64,000 nt of DNA, taken from NCBI RefSeq assembly GCF_015221875.1, contig NZ_JACYGY010000001.1, positions 62,001 to 126,000 of the forward strand. The letters are read 5' to 3'. The notes below the pieces were generated by a model, which was given only the letters and a program-made list of their open reading frames with translations, did no database searches and was not told the DNA's origin. This DNA is from Dyadobacter subterraneus. Its GTDB lineage: Bacteria > Bacteroidota > Bacteroidia > Cytophagales > Spirosomataceae. Position 1 is the first letter of the stretch. The number at the start of each line of letters is the position of its first letter. The translations under genes were made by a program, and so were the position numbers. This document shows, piece after piece, positions 9,524 to 17,025 of the stretch.

Positions 9524-9733
9524 ATGGAAACGATAAAATTTAAAACCAATATAAAATGCGGAGGCTGCATTGCCGCCGTTACTCCTTTTTTAACAACTGA
9601 AAACGGAATAGAAAAATGGGCTGTGGATTTGCAAAGCCCGGATCGTATTTTATCCGTTGAAACTGATAAATCAGCGGAAGAAGTTGCTGATGTTGTGAAA
9701 AAGGCAGGTTACCTGGCAACGGAAATTGCCTGA
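9524..9733 (+). CDS. Cytosolic heavy-metal-associated (HMA) copper-chaperone-like protein
   Basis: A 69-residue protein METIKFKTNIKCGGCIAAVTPFL with the metal-binding motif CGGC and the length of a single HMA (ferredoxin-like) domain. The frame is open upstream to 9467. However, the extension (about 19 residues, basic, no HMA homology) would overlap a near-consensus -7 element (GATCTTTG, 9472-9479), so I chose the ATG at 9524. It has no signal peptide and probably delivers or buffers Cu(I) for CopA. It is followed closely by the Cys-rich secreted protein gene. Confidence 0.82.
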   Translation: METIKFKTNIKCGGCIAAVTPFLTTENGIEKWAVDLQSPDRILSVETDKSAEEVADVVKKAGYLATEIA

Positions 9734-9740
9734 TTATTAA

Positions 9741-9748
9741 TAACTTTG
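9741..9748 (+). promoter_or_regulatory. Candidate -7 element before the Cys-rich protein gene
   Basis: TAACTTTG is an exact match to TAnnTTTG, just after the stop of the HMA gene and about 35 bases before the next start. It suggests that the Cys-rich gene and the TonB receptor gene can be transcribed separately from the chaperone. Confidence 0.45.
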
Positions 9749-9783
9749 CCATCGTAAATCTGGCTGATTAGTAAAAGCTAAAA

Positions 9784-10248
9784 ATGAAAAACAAACTTCA
9801 TAGATCCATAACCATTCTGATGGCCGTTCTGGTGCTGGTAAGCAGCACAGGATTCGGACTGACGGAGCATCAGTGTCTGATGCAGGGGATGACTATGAAA
9901 TTTGTTAAAGAAAAAAAGGCTGATTCCTGTAAGGAAAAAGTAGTTTCTTCCTGTTGCGCTAAAAGTAAAGCGTTAAAAGAGTCAAAGAAAAATTTCTTCA
10001 AAAAGACAGAATGCTGTAAGGATCAGCAGAAATTTGAAAAAGTTGATGTTGTATCATCACTTGCTCAAATGCACGCCAAAGCCCTGAAAATGGTTGCTGA
10101 CGGCGATCTTTGGTCTGTACAATCTTTCGTATTTCTTATGCAGGAATGGGTTTCTCAACCTGCAAACACTTCACTTCAAGCCATATCATTCTCCTCGCTC
10201 TTTCATGGGAGAAGTATGCTCTCTTTTGTACAGTCTTTTTTGATATAA
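9784..10248 (+). CDS. Small secreted Cys-rich protein of the HYC_CC_PP type
   Basis: A 154-residue protein with an N-terminal signal segment (about residues 5-27). It then has an EHQCLMQGMTMKF block, a CKEKVVSSCC cluster and a second ECCKDQQKF cluster, six cysteines in all. This matches the pattern I recall for the Bacteroidota HYC_CC_PP family, which often lies directly before copper-type TonB receptors. Metal binding at the paired cysteines is inferred from the motif and context. It sits 85 bases upstream of the TonB receptor gene. Its C-terminal half is hydrophobic and aromatic, without recognised motifs. Confidence 0.75.
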   Translation: MKNKLHRSITILMAVLVLVSSTGFGLTEHQCLMQGMTMKFVKEKKADSCKEKVVSSCCAKSKALKESKKNFFKKTECCKDQQKFEKVDVVSSLAQMHAKALKMVADGDLWSVQSFVFLMQEWVSQPANTSLQAISFSSLFHGRSMLSFVQSFLI

Positions 10249-10333
10249 GTCACTGGCTACGAGATTTTTAATGTTTATGTCTCATTTTTTGAGATGAAAC
10301 ATTGGTTTTTCTTACATCGTGATTTAGTCAATA

Positions 10334-12568
10334 ATGAAAAGATATTTAATTGGAGCAATTCTGCTTCTATGTGTGCAATTTTCCTTTGCGCAACGAATAA
10401 CCGGGAAAGTTTTCGAGCAGTTGACGGGGGAGAAAAAATTAAAACCGCTTACCGGTGCTAATGTTTACTGGGCCGGAACTTCGCAATCTTCTGCAACGGA
10501 TACAAGCGGAAAATTCTCAATTCCACGTATTACGCAATCCAATAAACTGGTGATCAGTTTTGTCGGTTTTAAAAATGATACAGTCAAAATCGGTGCTGAA
10601 AGTGAATTGGAAGTGGTTTTGAAAAGCGACCAGACTTTGAATGAAGTCGTTGTGAAAGCTGGTTCTTCAACCATTGACAGATTATCCCCGCATCAAACCG
10701 AAATCATCACAACCCGTGCTTTGGCAAAAGCGGCCTGCTGTAATCTTTCCGAAAGTTTTGAAACAAATGCCTCCGTTTCTGTTTCTTACAGTGACGCGGT
10801 GACGGGCGCAAAACAAATTCAGATGTTAGGTTTGAATGGAACCTATATTCAAACCAACATTGAAAATATTCCAACGATTCGTGGTCTGGCTTCCACTTTT
10901 GGGATGAATTTTGTTCCCGGAGCGTGGATTCAATCCATCGACGTAGGAAAAGGTGCGGGCTCGGTGGTAAATGGTTACGAATCCATGACCGGACAAATTA
11001 ATGTGGAGCTGCAAAAACCGGATACACGCGAAAAACTTTATTTTAATACATACGTCAACAATTTTGGACGCGCAGAAATGAACCTGAATGTTGCAACCAA
11101 ATTATCTGACAAATGGAGCACAGGATTATTGACGCACGCCAGCACATTGAGAAACAGAATTGATAAAAATGGCGACGGATTTCTGGATTTGCCGCTTTAT
11201 AATCAATATAATGTAATTAACCGCTGGAAATATCAGAGTGAAAGAACGATGGTTCAGTTGGGCTTGAAAGCACTGCATGAAGACAGGTTAGGTGGACAAA
11301 CCGATTTTCGGGAAGAAATGAAAGGAACAACGCAGGCATATGGTTTTGGTGCAAATGTGAATCGGTATGAATTTTTTTCCAAAATAGCCCGGCTTTATCC
11401 AGAAAAACCATACAAAGGTTTAGGCTTAATCGTCAATGCTTCACTTCATGATTCCAAATCCTATTTTGGCCTGACAAATTACAACGGTCGCCAGGAAACT
11501 TTGTATGGAAATCTGATTTACCAGTCGATTCTGGGTAGTACGAATCATTCTTATAAAGCAGGCGTTAGTTATATGCTTGATAATTATAACGAAAAATACA
11601 AAGACACAACTTTACTGAGAAGGGAATCTGTGCCGGGCGTTTTTGTTGAATACACCTATAATAATCTCGATAAATTTGTGCTGGTTGCCGGCTCACGAGT
11701 CGATTTTCATAACCTTTACGGAACACAATTTACGCCTCGTTTGCATATGAAATACAGTCTGACAGGTAACACAACGTTACGGGCATCGGCGGGCAGAGGT
11801 TTCCGGGTAGCGAATCCGTTAGCGGAATATTATGGAAATCTTGTTAGTTCGCGCCAGGTTGTTTTTCTTGAAAAACTACGCCCCGAAGTTTCCTGGAATT
11901 ACGGTGCAAGTCTGACGCAGGAATTCAAAATCGGGGATATGCAGGGAACATTTGTGACAGATTTTTATAGAACCAATTTTCAAAATCAGCTCGTAGCTGA
12001 TTTTGAAAATCCAAAATATATCCGTTTTTACAATTTGAAAGGAAAAGCATACGCCAACAGTTTTCAGGCTGAGGTTAATCTGACACCAAGAAAACGACTG
12101 GATTTTAAGCTGGCTTACCGTTTATTTGATGTAAAACAAACAGTTTATGGATTGAACAATGAAAACATACTGCTTCCAAAAATGCTGGTAAGTCGTGATC
12201 GGGTTGTGTTCAACGCCGGTTATGCTTTACCTTATGATAAATGGAAATTTGATGCGACGGTTCAATGGAACGGAAAACGCCGTTTACCAAATATGGATCC
12301 GATGTACGGGATGTTAGGCCATGGTGATAATTCATCTTTTATGTCAACTGAGGCACCTTCATATTTCAACGTCAATGCACAGATCACAAGGACTTTTCCA
12401 AAATGGGATATATACCTGGGTGGTGAAAATCTAAATAATTTCCGCCAGAAAAACCCGATTTACGCGGCAAACGATCCTTTCGGAAAGCAATTCGACGCAG
12501 GAATGGCCTGGGGACCAGTGGTTGGAAGAATGATCTACGCCGGCATCAGATACAAAATCATCCGCTGA
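10334..12568 (+). CDS. TonB-dependent outer-membrane receptor, copper-island type
   Basis: A 744-residue outer-membrane receptor with a signal peptide ending near SFAQ (residue 20). An N-terminal carboxypeptidase-regulatory-like beta domain spans about residues 22-112. The plug domain follows, containing ALAKAACCNLSESFETNASVSVSYSDAVTGAKQIQMLGLNG, then a 22-strand barrel ending ...VGRMIYAGIRYKIIR with a terminal aromatic/basic residue pattern. The paired cysteines in the plug are conserved, as I recall, among Bacteroidota receptors linked to HYC_CC_PP and HMA genes. Both neighbours here are of those types. Transport of copper or a copper chelate is inferred; a regulatory role is also possible. 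Confidence 0.88.
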   Translation: MKRYLIGAILLLCVQFSFAQRITGKVFEQLTGEKKLKPLTGANVYWAGTSQSSATDTSGKFSIPRITQSNKLVISFVGFKNDTVKIGAESELEVVLKSDQTLNEVVVKAGSSTIDRLSPHQTEIITTRALAKAACCNLSESFETNASVSVSYSDAVTGAKQIQMLGLNGTYIQTNIENIPTIRGLASTFGMNFVPGAWIQSIDVGKGAGSVVNGYESMTGQINVELQKPDTREKLYFNTYVNNFGRAEMNLNVATKLSDKWSTGLLTHASTLRNRIDKNGDGFLDLPLYNQYNVINRWKYQSERTMVQLGLKALHEDRLGGQTDFREEMKGTTQAYGFGANVNRYEFFSKIARLYPEKPYKGLGLIVNASLHDSKSYFGLTNYNGRQETLYGNLIYQSILGSTNHSYKAGVSYMLDNYNEKYKDTTLLRRESVPGVFVEYTYNNLDKFVLVAGSRVDFHNLYGTQFTPRLHMKYSLTGNTTLRASAGRGFRVANPLAEYYGNLVSSRQVVFLEKLRPEVSWNYGASLTQEFKIGDMQGTFVTDFYRTNFQNQLVADFENPKYIRFYNLKGKAYANSFQAEVNLTPRKRLDFKLAYRLFDVKQTVYGLNNENILLPKMLVSRDRVVFNAGYALPYDKWKFDATVQWNGKRRLPNMDPMYGMLGHGDNSSFMSTEAPSYFNVNAQITRTFPKWDIYLGGENLNNFRQKNPIYAANDPFGKQFDAGMAWGPVVGRMIYAGIRYKIIR

Positions 12569-12629
12569 AAAATGAAATCTCAAATCACCGGCCAATTAAC
12601 CCTTAACAATTAATAATTAACAATTAAAA

Positions 12630-13211
12630 ATGAGGTTATTCATCAAAAATATGGTTTGCGATCGCTGTATCAAGGTTGTCAGAGAAGAACTTGACAAACT
12701 GGATATCAAGTTAAACCATATTGAATTGGGAGAAATTGAAACAAAATCTGAACTGAGCGCTGAAAAATTAATTCAAGTTAAGAGAACGCTTGAATCAAAT
12801 GGATTTGAATTATTGGACGATAAGCGTGCTGCTTTGGCAGAAAACATAAAAACGCTGATTATCGAAGAAGTGCAATATTTGAAAGGGCATAAACCGGCAG
12901 CCGTTAATTTTTCAGATTATCTTTCTCAAAAAACAGGGTACGAATATTCATATTTGAGCAGTCTGTTTTCCTCTGAAACCGGACAAACCATTGAACAGTA
13001 TATCATTGCGCAAAAAGTGGAGAAGGTGAAAGAATGGCTTTCTTATAATGAATTAAGTCTTAGCGAAATGGCCTGGCGATTGTCTTACAGCAGTGCTGCG
13101 CATTTAAGTAATCAGTTCAAAAAAGTAACCGGGATGACACCCGGAGAATTTAAAAAAGGAAATTCCCTTCCAAGAAAATCACTGGATCGGGTAGGAGTTT
13201 CGAAAATTTAA
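12630..13211 (+). CDS. AraC-family regulator with N-terminal HMA-like metal-sensing domain
   Basis: A 193-residue protein. Residues 1-70 form an HMA-like domain starting MRLFIKNMVCDRCIKVVREEL, with Cys10 and Cys13 spaced as CxxC. Residues about 90-185 form an AraC/XylS DNA-binding domain. That part includes NFSDYLSQKTGYEYSYLSSLFSSETGQTIEQYIIAQKVEKVKEWL (first helix-turn-helix) and LSLSEMAWRLSYSSAAHLSNQFKKVTGMTPGEFKK (second). The combination points to a copper-responsive activator in which metal binds directly to the regulator. It lies between the TonB receptor and the metal-binding lipoprotein genes, after a leader of tandem TTAACAATTAA-like repeats (12595-12627). The target promoters are unknown. 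Confidence 0.85.
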   Translation: MRLFIKNMVCDRCIKVVREELDKLDIKLNHIELGEIETKSELSAEKLIQVKRTLESNGFELLDDKRAALAENIKTLIIEEVQYLKGHKPAAVNFSDYLSQKTGYEYSYLSSLFSSETGQTIEQYIIAQKVEKVKEWLSYNELSLSEMAWRLSYSSAAHLSNQFKKVTGMTPGEFKKGNSLPRKSLDRVGVSKI

Positions 13212-13243
13212 ACTATATAGTCCATATAAATCTAAAATATACA

Positions 13244-13504
13244 ATGAGAAAATTTCTTTTTGCTTTACCATTAGCGTTACTTTTCGCGTGTTCAGGAAAT
13301 CAGGAAAAAGCCAAGGAAACAACAGAACAACCAGCTGTGGCCGAAACAGTTTCAGCGGATAGTACCGCCGCAAAAAAATACGCTTGTCCAATGCAATGTG
13401 AGGGAGAAAAAACTTATGCACAGGCTGGAAAATGTCCGATTTGTAAAATGGATTTACAGGAAGTTGCTTTTGTAGAAACAGATTCTACGGCTCACAAACA
13501 TTAA
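13244..13504 (+). CDS. Small lipoprotein with heavy-metal-binding domain (HMBD)
   Basis: An 86-residue lipoprotein with a lipobox LLFAC, so the mature protein begins at Cys16. A short Thr/Glu/Ala-rich linker follows. The HMBD motif is KYACPMQCEGEKTYAQAGKCPICKMDL, in which CPM...C...CPxCxM provides soft metal ligands. The same motif occurs at the N-terminus of CusB/CzcB-type adaptors and Cu-ATPases. Here it is free-standing and probably buffers Cu(I) in the periplasm or hands it on. It is 32 bases after the HMA-AraC regulator and 31 bases before the exported HMA gene, consistent with one transcript. Confidence 0.85.
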   Translation: MRKFLFALPLALLFACSGNQEKAKETTEQPAVAETVSADSTAAKKYACPMQCEGEKTYAQAGKCPICKMDLQEVAFVETDSTAHKH

Positions 13505-13535
13505 TTTTTCACTTACTATTAATCAAAACAAAATC

Positions 13536-13880
13536 ATGAAAAAGACAGTTTTTTTATTCGTAGCAGCACTTTTTTTAAGTGTAAATTTTGTCAACGCTGA
13601 TGGCAAAGACAAAGAAGTAAAGTTCAAAACTTCTGCGATTTGTGAAATGTGTAAGGCGCGTATTGAACGTAACCTTGGTTTATCAAAAGGAGTTAAAGAA
13701 TCAAATCTGGATTTGTCAGATAAGGTGGTAACGGTTAAATATAATCCTGATAAAACGACGGAAGAAGCAATTAAAGCCACCATCAATAACACAGGATATG
13801 ACGCGGATTTGTCAGTTGCCAATCAAAAAGCACACGATAAATTGCCAAGCTGCTGCCGGAAAACTGCTGCGGCTCATTGA
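13536..13880 (+). CDS. Exported HMA-domain metal-binding protein
   Basis: A 114-residue protein with a signal peptide (MKKTVFLFVAALFLSVNFVNA) and one HMA domain, VKFKTSAICEMCKARIERNL...VTVKYNPDKTTEEAIKATINNTGYDAD. The CEMC motif is the metal site. A C-terminal tail KLPSCCRKTAAAH adds a further Cys-Cys pair and a His. Unlike the cytosolic chaperone at 9524 it is exported, so it likely acts between the TonB receptor or outer-membrane protein and the lipoprotein. It is 18 bases upstream of the Met/His-rich protein gene. Confidence 0.85.
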   Translation: MKKTVFLFVAALFLSVNFVNADGKDKEVKFKTSAICEMCKARIERNLGLSKGVKESNLDLSDKVVTVKYNPDKTTEEAIKATINNTGYDADLSVANQKAHDKLPSCCRKTAAAH

Positions 13881-13898
13881 TAACTAAACATTGAGCTT

Positions 13899-15296
13899 AT
13901 GAAAGTGAAACACTTGATTTTCCTCTTTTCTGGCAGTTTATTTCTTTTGACACAATCCGCTTCTGCACAGCATAATCATATGGATATGCCGATGAAGAAG
14001 GATTCTGCAAAACAGGAAATGCATGATCATGAAAAGATGGACATGCACGATATGAAAAATATGAATATGTCAGATTCAACCGGAGGGATGGAAATGCACA
14101 TGAATCATTCGTTTTCGTTAAGTCTGCCCATGAACCGTAATGGCTCTGGGACAGGCTGGCAACCGGATGCGACGCCAATGTATGCTTATATGAAACATGG
14201 CAGCAAGTGGAATTATATGTTGCATGGAAGTTTGTATCTACGGTACATTCGTCAAAATCTTAATCATATAACCCGAAGAGGTTTTGGTGAAAAAGTAAGT
14301 TTGCCCAATTATGTCATGGGAATGGCTCAGCGGCAGGTTGGAAAAAATGGTTTATTAACGATCCGTTCCATGGTTTCGCTTGACCGGATTTTTGATGGCG
14401 GTTCCGGTTATCCGCTTTTATTTCAATCTGGTGAAACCTGGAAAGGAAAAGCACTGGTGGATCGCCAGCACCCGCATGATCTGGTTTCTGAATTGGCAGT
14501 TGCTTATACACAACGTATTAACCGGAAAATGGATGTGACCATTTATGCCGGATATCCGGGAGAACCTGCCCTGGGGCCAACAGCTTTTATGCACCGAATG
14601 TCTGCATTTAATAATCCTGATGCCGCACTCGGACATCATTGGCAGGATGCAACACATATTACGTTTGGCGTGGTGACAGCTGGTTTTCGGTATGGGAAAT
14701 TTAAAGTTGAAGCTTCCACTTTTACCGGACGTGAGCCAAACGAGAACCGATTCAACTTTGATAAACCTCGTTTTGATTCTTACAGCTACCGGCTTTTATT
14801 CAATCCATCTGCAAACTGGGCATTCCAGGCTTCTCATGGTTATATCAAAAGTCCTGAGTCAAATCATCCCGAAGAAAATGTTAACCGAACTACTGCTTCT
14901 GCCCAGCATAGTATGATTTTGGGTTCAAAAAACCGGTGGATTTCTTCTTCGCTTGTTTATGGATTAAATGATTCAGGAGAAAATCATAAAGAAAGTTCCT
15001 TGTTGGCGGAGTCTAATTTACAGCTTAATATCTGGTCAGTTTATGGACGGTATGAATGGATTCAGAAAAGTGCCGAGGAACTTGGTTTTGATGAACTACC
15101 AACCAAAAAATTTCCAATTTCATCTTTTACTTTGGGTTTAAATCGTCAGATTTTTTCCTTTTCAAACACACTTGTACAAGCTGGAATTCAAGGAAGCTTG
15201 TATACAATTAATAAAAGTTTAGGTGGTATATATGGGAAAAATCCTCTTTCAGGACAAATTTATCTTCGTCTGACGCCCGGACTAATGCGTATGTGA
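13899..15296 (+). CDS. Met/His-rich outer-membrane beta-barrel-like protein of the copper island
   Basis: A 465-residue protein with a signal peptide to about residue 23. An extreme Met/His/Asp-rich stretch at about 25-68 is built of HDHEKMDMHDMKNMNMSD-like units. A long region with alternating aromatic strands follows, typical of an outer-membrane barrel. It includes LVDRQHPHDLVSEL, GYPGEPALGPTAFMHR, HHWQDATHITFGV and FTGREPNENRFNFDKPRFDSYS. I recall homologues in other Bacteroidota copper clusters, annotated only as hypothetical. The Met/His segment suggests Cu(I)/Cu(II) capture like that of CopB or PcoB N-termini, though the barrel does not look like PcoB. It is the last gene of the island. 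Confidence 0.75.
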   Translation: MKVKHLIFLFSGSLFLLTQSASAQHNHMDMPMKKDSAKQEMHDHEKMDMHDMKNMNMSDSTGGMEMHMNHSFSLSLPMNRNGSGTGWQPDATPMYAYMKHGSKWNYMLHGSLYLRYIRQNLNHITRRGFGEKVSLPNYVMGMAQRQVGKNGLLTIRSMVSLDRIFDGGSGYPLLFQSGETWKGKALVDRQHPHDLVSELAVAYTQRINRKMDVTIYAGYPGEPALGPTAFMHRMSAFNNPDAALGHHWQDATHITFGVVTAGFRYGKFKVEASTFTGREPNENRFNFDKPRFDSYSYRLLFNPSANWAFQASHGYIKSPESNHPEENVNRTTASAQHSMILGSKNRWISSSLVYGLNDSGENHKESSLLAESNLQLNIWSVYGRYEWIQKSAEELGFDELPTKKFPISSFTLGLNRQIFSFSNTLVQAGIQGSLYTINKSLGGIYGKNPLSGQIYLRLTPGLMRM

Positions 15297-15316
15297 TTTA
15301 GTTTATACAATACTTT

Positions 15317-16522
15317 TCAGAATAATTCGAGCTGGCCGTTGTTTCCTTTTGGTTTTTTTGCTTTTCCCATTACGGTCCGGCCTTCGTATTTCCAGGAATT
15401 ATTTCTTTCTTCCTGAATCAGGTCGTCGAAGCGGTTGTTGGGTTGAAAATCTTTTTCCAATTGAGCGGATACCTTTGATAAGTTTTTAAGTGCTTCGGAT
15501 TTGTCGTTATCACCTAATCTCGCTTTTTGAACGGCCTTATCCAGAATTTGAATTGATTCGTCATAAATCGTGATCGGTACCGGGAATGGATGCCCGTCTT
15601 TTCCGCCGTGTGCGAAAGAGAATCTTGCCGGATCTGAAAATCTTGAAGGCGTGCTGTGGATGATTTCACTTACTAATGTTAATGATTGAATTGTTCTCGG
15701 ACCAACCCCTTCTAACAAAAGCAATGATTCCATATTCTGAACCGGATTGTCGTGCGCCAGTGCTAAAACAGATCCTAATCTTTTTAGATTCACATCTTCC
15801 GCACGTACATCGTGATGTTCGGGCATAATCAACTTACGAACTTCCCGCATGATTTTATCCGGATTTTCAGTTGTTAACTCTAAAATTCCTGAGCGTGTCG
15901 GGGCGGCAGCTTTGTCGGTAAGATTTAATATTATTCCCTGATTTTTGCCATAGATTGATGTATGCGGTTCTTCAATAAATGATTTGATGCTGGGAGAATG
16001 CCAGTGATAACGCCTCGCCATTTTTTCATCCGTATTCATTCCCTGTTGAACGACTGCCCAATTTCCTTCTTTTGAAACGACAAAAGAATGCAGATAAAGT
16101 TGAAATCCATCCTGAATCGCCGTATTATCAACCTTTGCTGAAAGGCGGCTGTTGTGAACTAAAAGATTTCCGTCCAATCCGGTTTTGTCCGCTATTGCCA
16201 GTAATTCTGCTGGTGTTTGTCGGGATTGTTTTCCTCTTCCTCCGCAAATATAAATTCCAAGGTCCGCGGATCTTTTATTGACTGAGCGTTTTAAAGCGTT
16301 CATGACGGAAGTTGTAATTCCGGATGAATGCCAGTCCATTCCTAAGACGCAGCCCAAAGATTGAAACCAAAATGGATCACTCAATTTTTGAAGTAAAACA
16401 TCCCGTCCGTACTCAATCACGATGGATTCCACAATGGCTCCTCCTAATAAACTCATTCGCTGAGCCAGCCATTCCGGCACTCTTCCATAGTGCAAAGGCA
16501 AATCCGCATGTCCGCTTTTCAT
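15317..16522 (-). CDS. DUF763 protein, putative DNA-repair factor with C-terminal clamp-binding-like motif
   Basis: A 401-residue cytosolic protein that matches DUF763 along its length. It starts MKSGHADLPLHYGRVPEWLAQRM and has SFGVLGMDWHSSGITT-like and FQLYLHSFVVSKEGNWAVVQQGMN blocks. The segment ESLLLLEGVGPRTIQSLTLVSEII looks like a helix-hairpin-helix DNA-binding motif. The extreme C-terminus is QLELF (codons 15320-15334), which fits the bacterial beta-clamp-binding pentapeptide. DUF763 has no settled function; a role in DNA replication or repair is my inference. The gene is convergent with the copper island and divergent from the DUF1456 gene. Confidence 0.85.
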   Translation of the reverse strand: MKSGHADLPLHYGRVPEWLAQRMSLLGGAIVESIVIEYGRDVLLQKLSDPFWFQSLGCVLGMDWHSSGITTSVMNALKRSVNKRSADLGIYICGGRGKQSRQTPAELLAIADKTGLDGNLLVHNSRLSAKVDNTAIQDGFQLYLHSFVVSKEGNWAVVQQGMNTDEKMARRYHWHSPSIKSFIEEPHTSIYGKNQGIILNLTDKAAAPTRSGILELTTENPDKIMREVRKLIMPEHHDVRAEDVNLKRLGSVLALAHDNPVQNMESLLLLEGVGPRTIQSLTLVSEIIHSTPSRFSDPARFSFAHGGKDGHPFPVPITIYDESIQILDKAVQKARLGDNDKSEALKNLSKVSAQLEKDFQPNNRFDDLIQEERNNSWKYEGRTVMGKAKKPKGNNGQLELF

Positions 16523-16628
16523 AGATGTAAGTTACTCAAAATTTAGTTTTTTTTATTTTAGGAAAGACAAGAGCAAAACAAGGGCGATATTTGCAGATAT
16601 TTAAATTAAAAGAATCAAACCGAACAAG

Positions 16629-16874
16629 ATGACTAATAACGATATTCTTAAAAAATTACGTGTGGCGCTTCATTTGAGAAATGATGAAATAATTCAAATT
16701 CTTGCGCTTGTTGATTTTAAAGTGACTGCAAGTGAGCTGGGTGCACTATTTCGTAAAGAAGGACACGAAAATTACAAGCCTTGCGGTGATCAACTTTTAC
16801 GCAATTTTCTAAATGGCTTGATCATTCATATGCGCGGACCTGCCGAAGACGGAAAAATCCGTGACGAGGCTTAA
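16629..16874 (+). CDS. DUF1456-family protein (single-repeat YehS-like)
   Basis: An 81-residue cytosolic protein. MTNNDILKKLRVALHLRNDEIIQILALVDFKVTASELGALFRKEGHENYKPCGDQLLRNFLNGLI is one copy of the DUF1456 repeat. E. coli YehS has about 156 residues and two repeats, so this is a half-length member, or it acts as a dimer. Function unknown. A near-consensus -7 element (GATATTTG) lies about 45 bases upstream. Confidence 0.82.
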   Translation: MTNNDILKKLRVALHLRNDEIIQILALVDFKVTASELGALFRKEGHENYKPCGDQLLRNFLNGLIIHMRGPAEDGKIRDEA

Positions 16875-16940
16875 AACGCAAAAAATGCGTTTAAATTGAC
16901 CAGTCATCAAACAAAAACTTTCTGATCCTCTCATTTTTTA

Positions 16941-16948
16941 TATCTTTG
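16941..16948 (+). promoter_or_regulatory. Candidate -7 element of the CNNM/CorC gene promoter
   Basis: TATCTTTG is an exact TAnnTTTG match 77 bases upstream of the start at 17026. Confidence 0.45.
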
Positions 16949-17025
16949 AGTTACCAGGTTTTATTATTTTGATAATCCGTTGATATTTTCTGCATTTTAA
17001 AACCAAATCACTTAAATAATAAAAA

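Noticed and set aside
13179-13421. 80-codon minus-strand frame over the lipoprotein gene
   Set aside because: Shadow of the HMBD lipoprotein, which has a lipobox and a metal motif.
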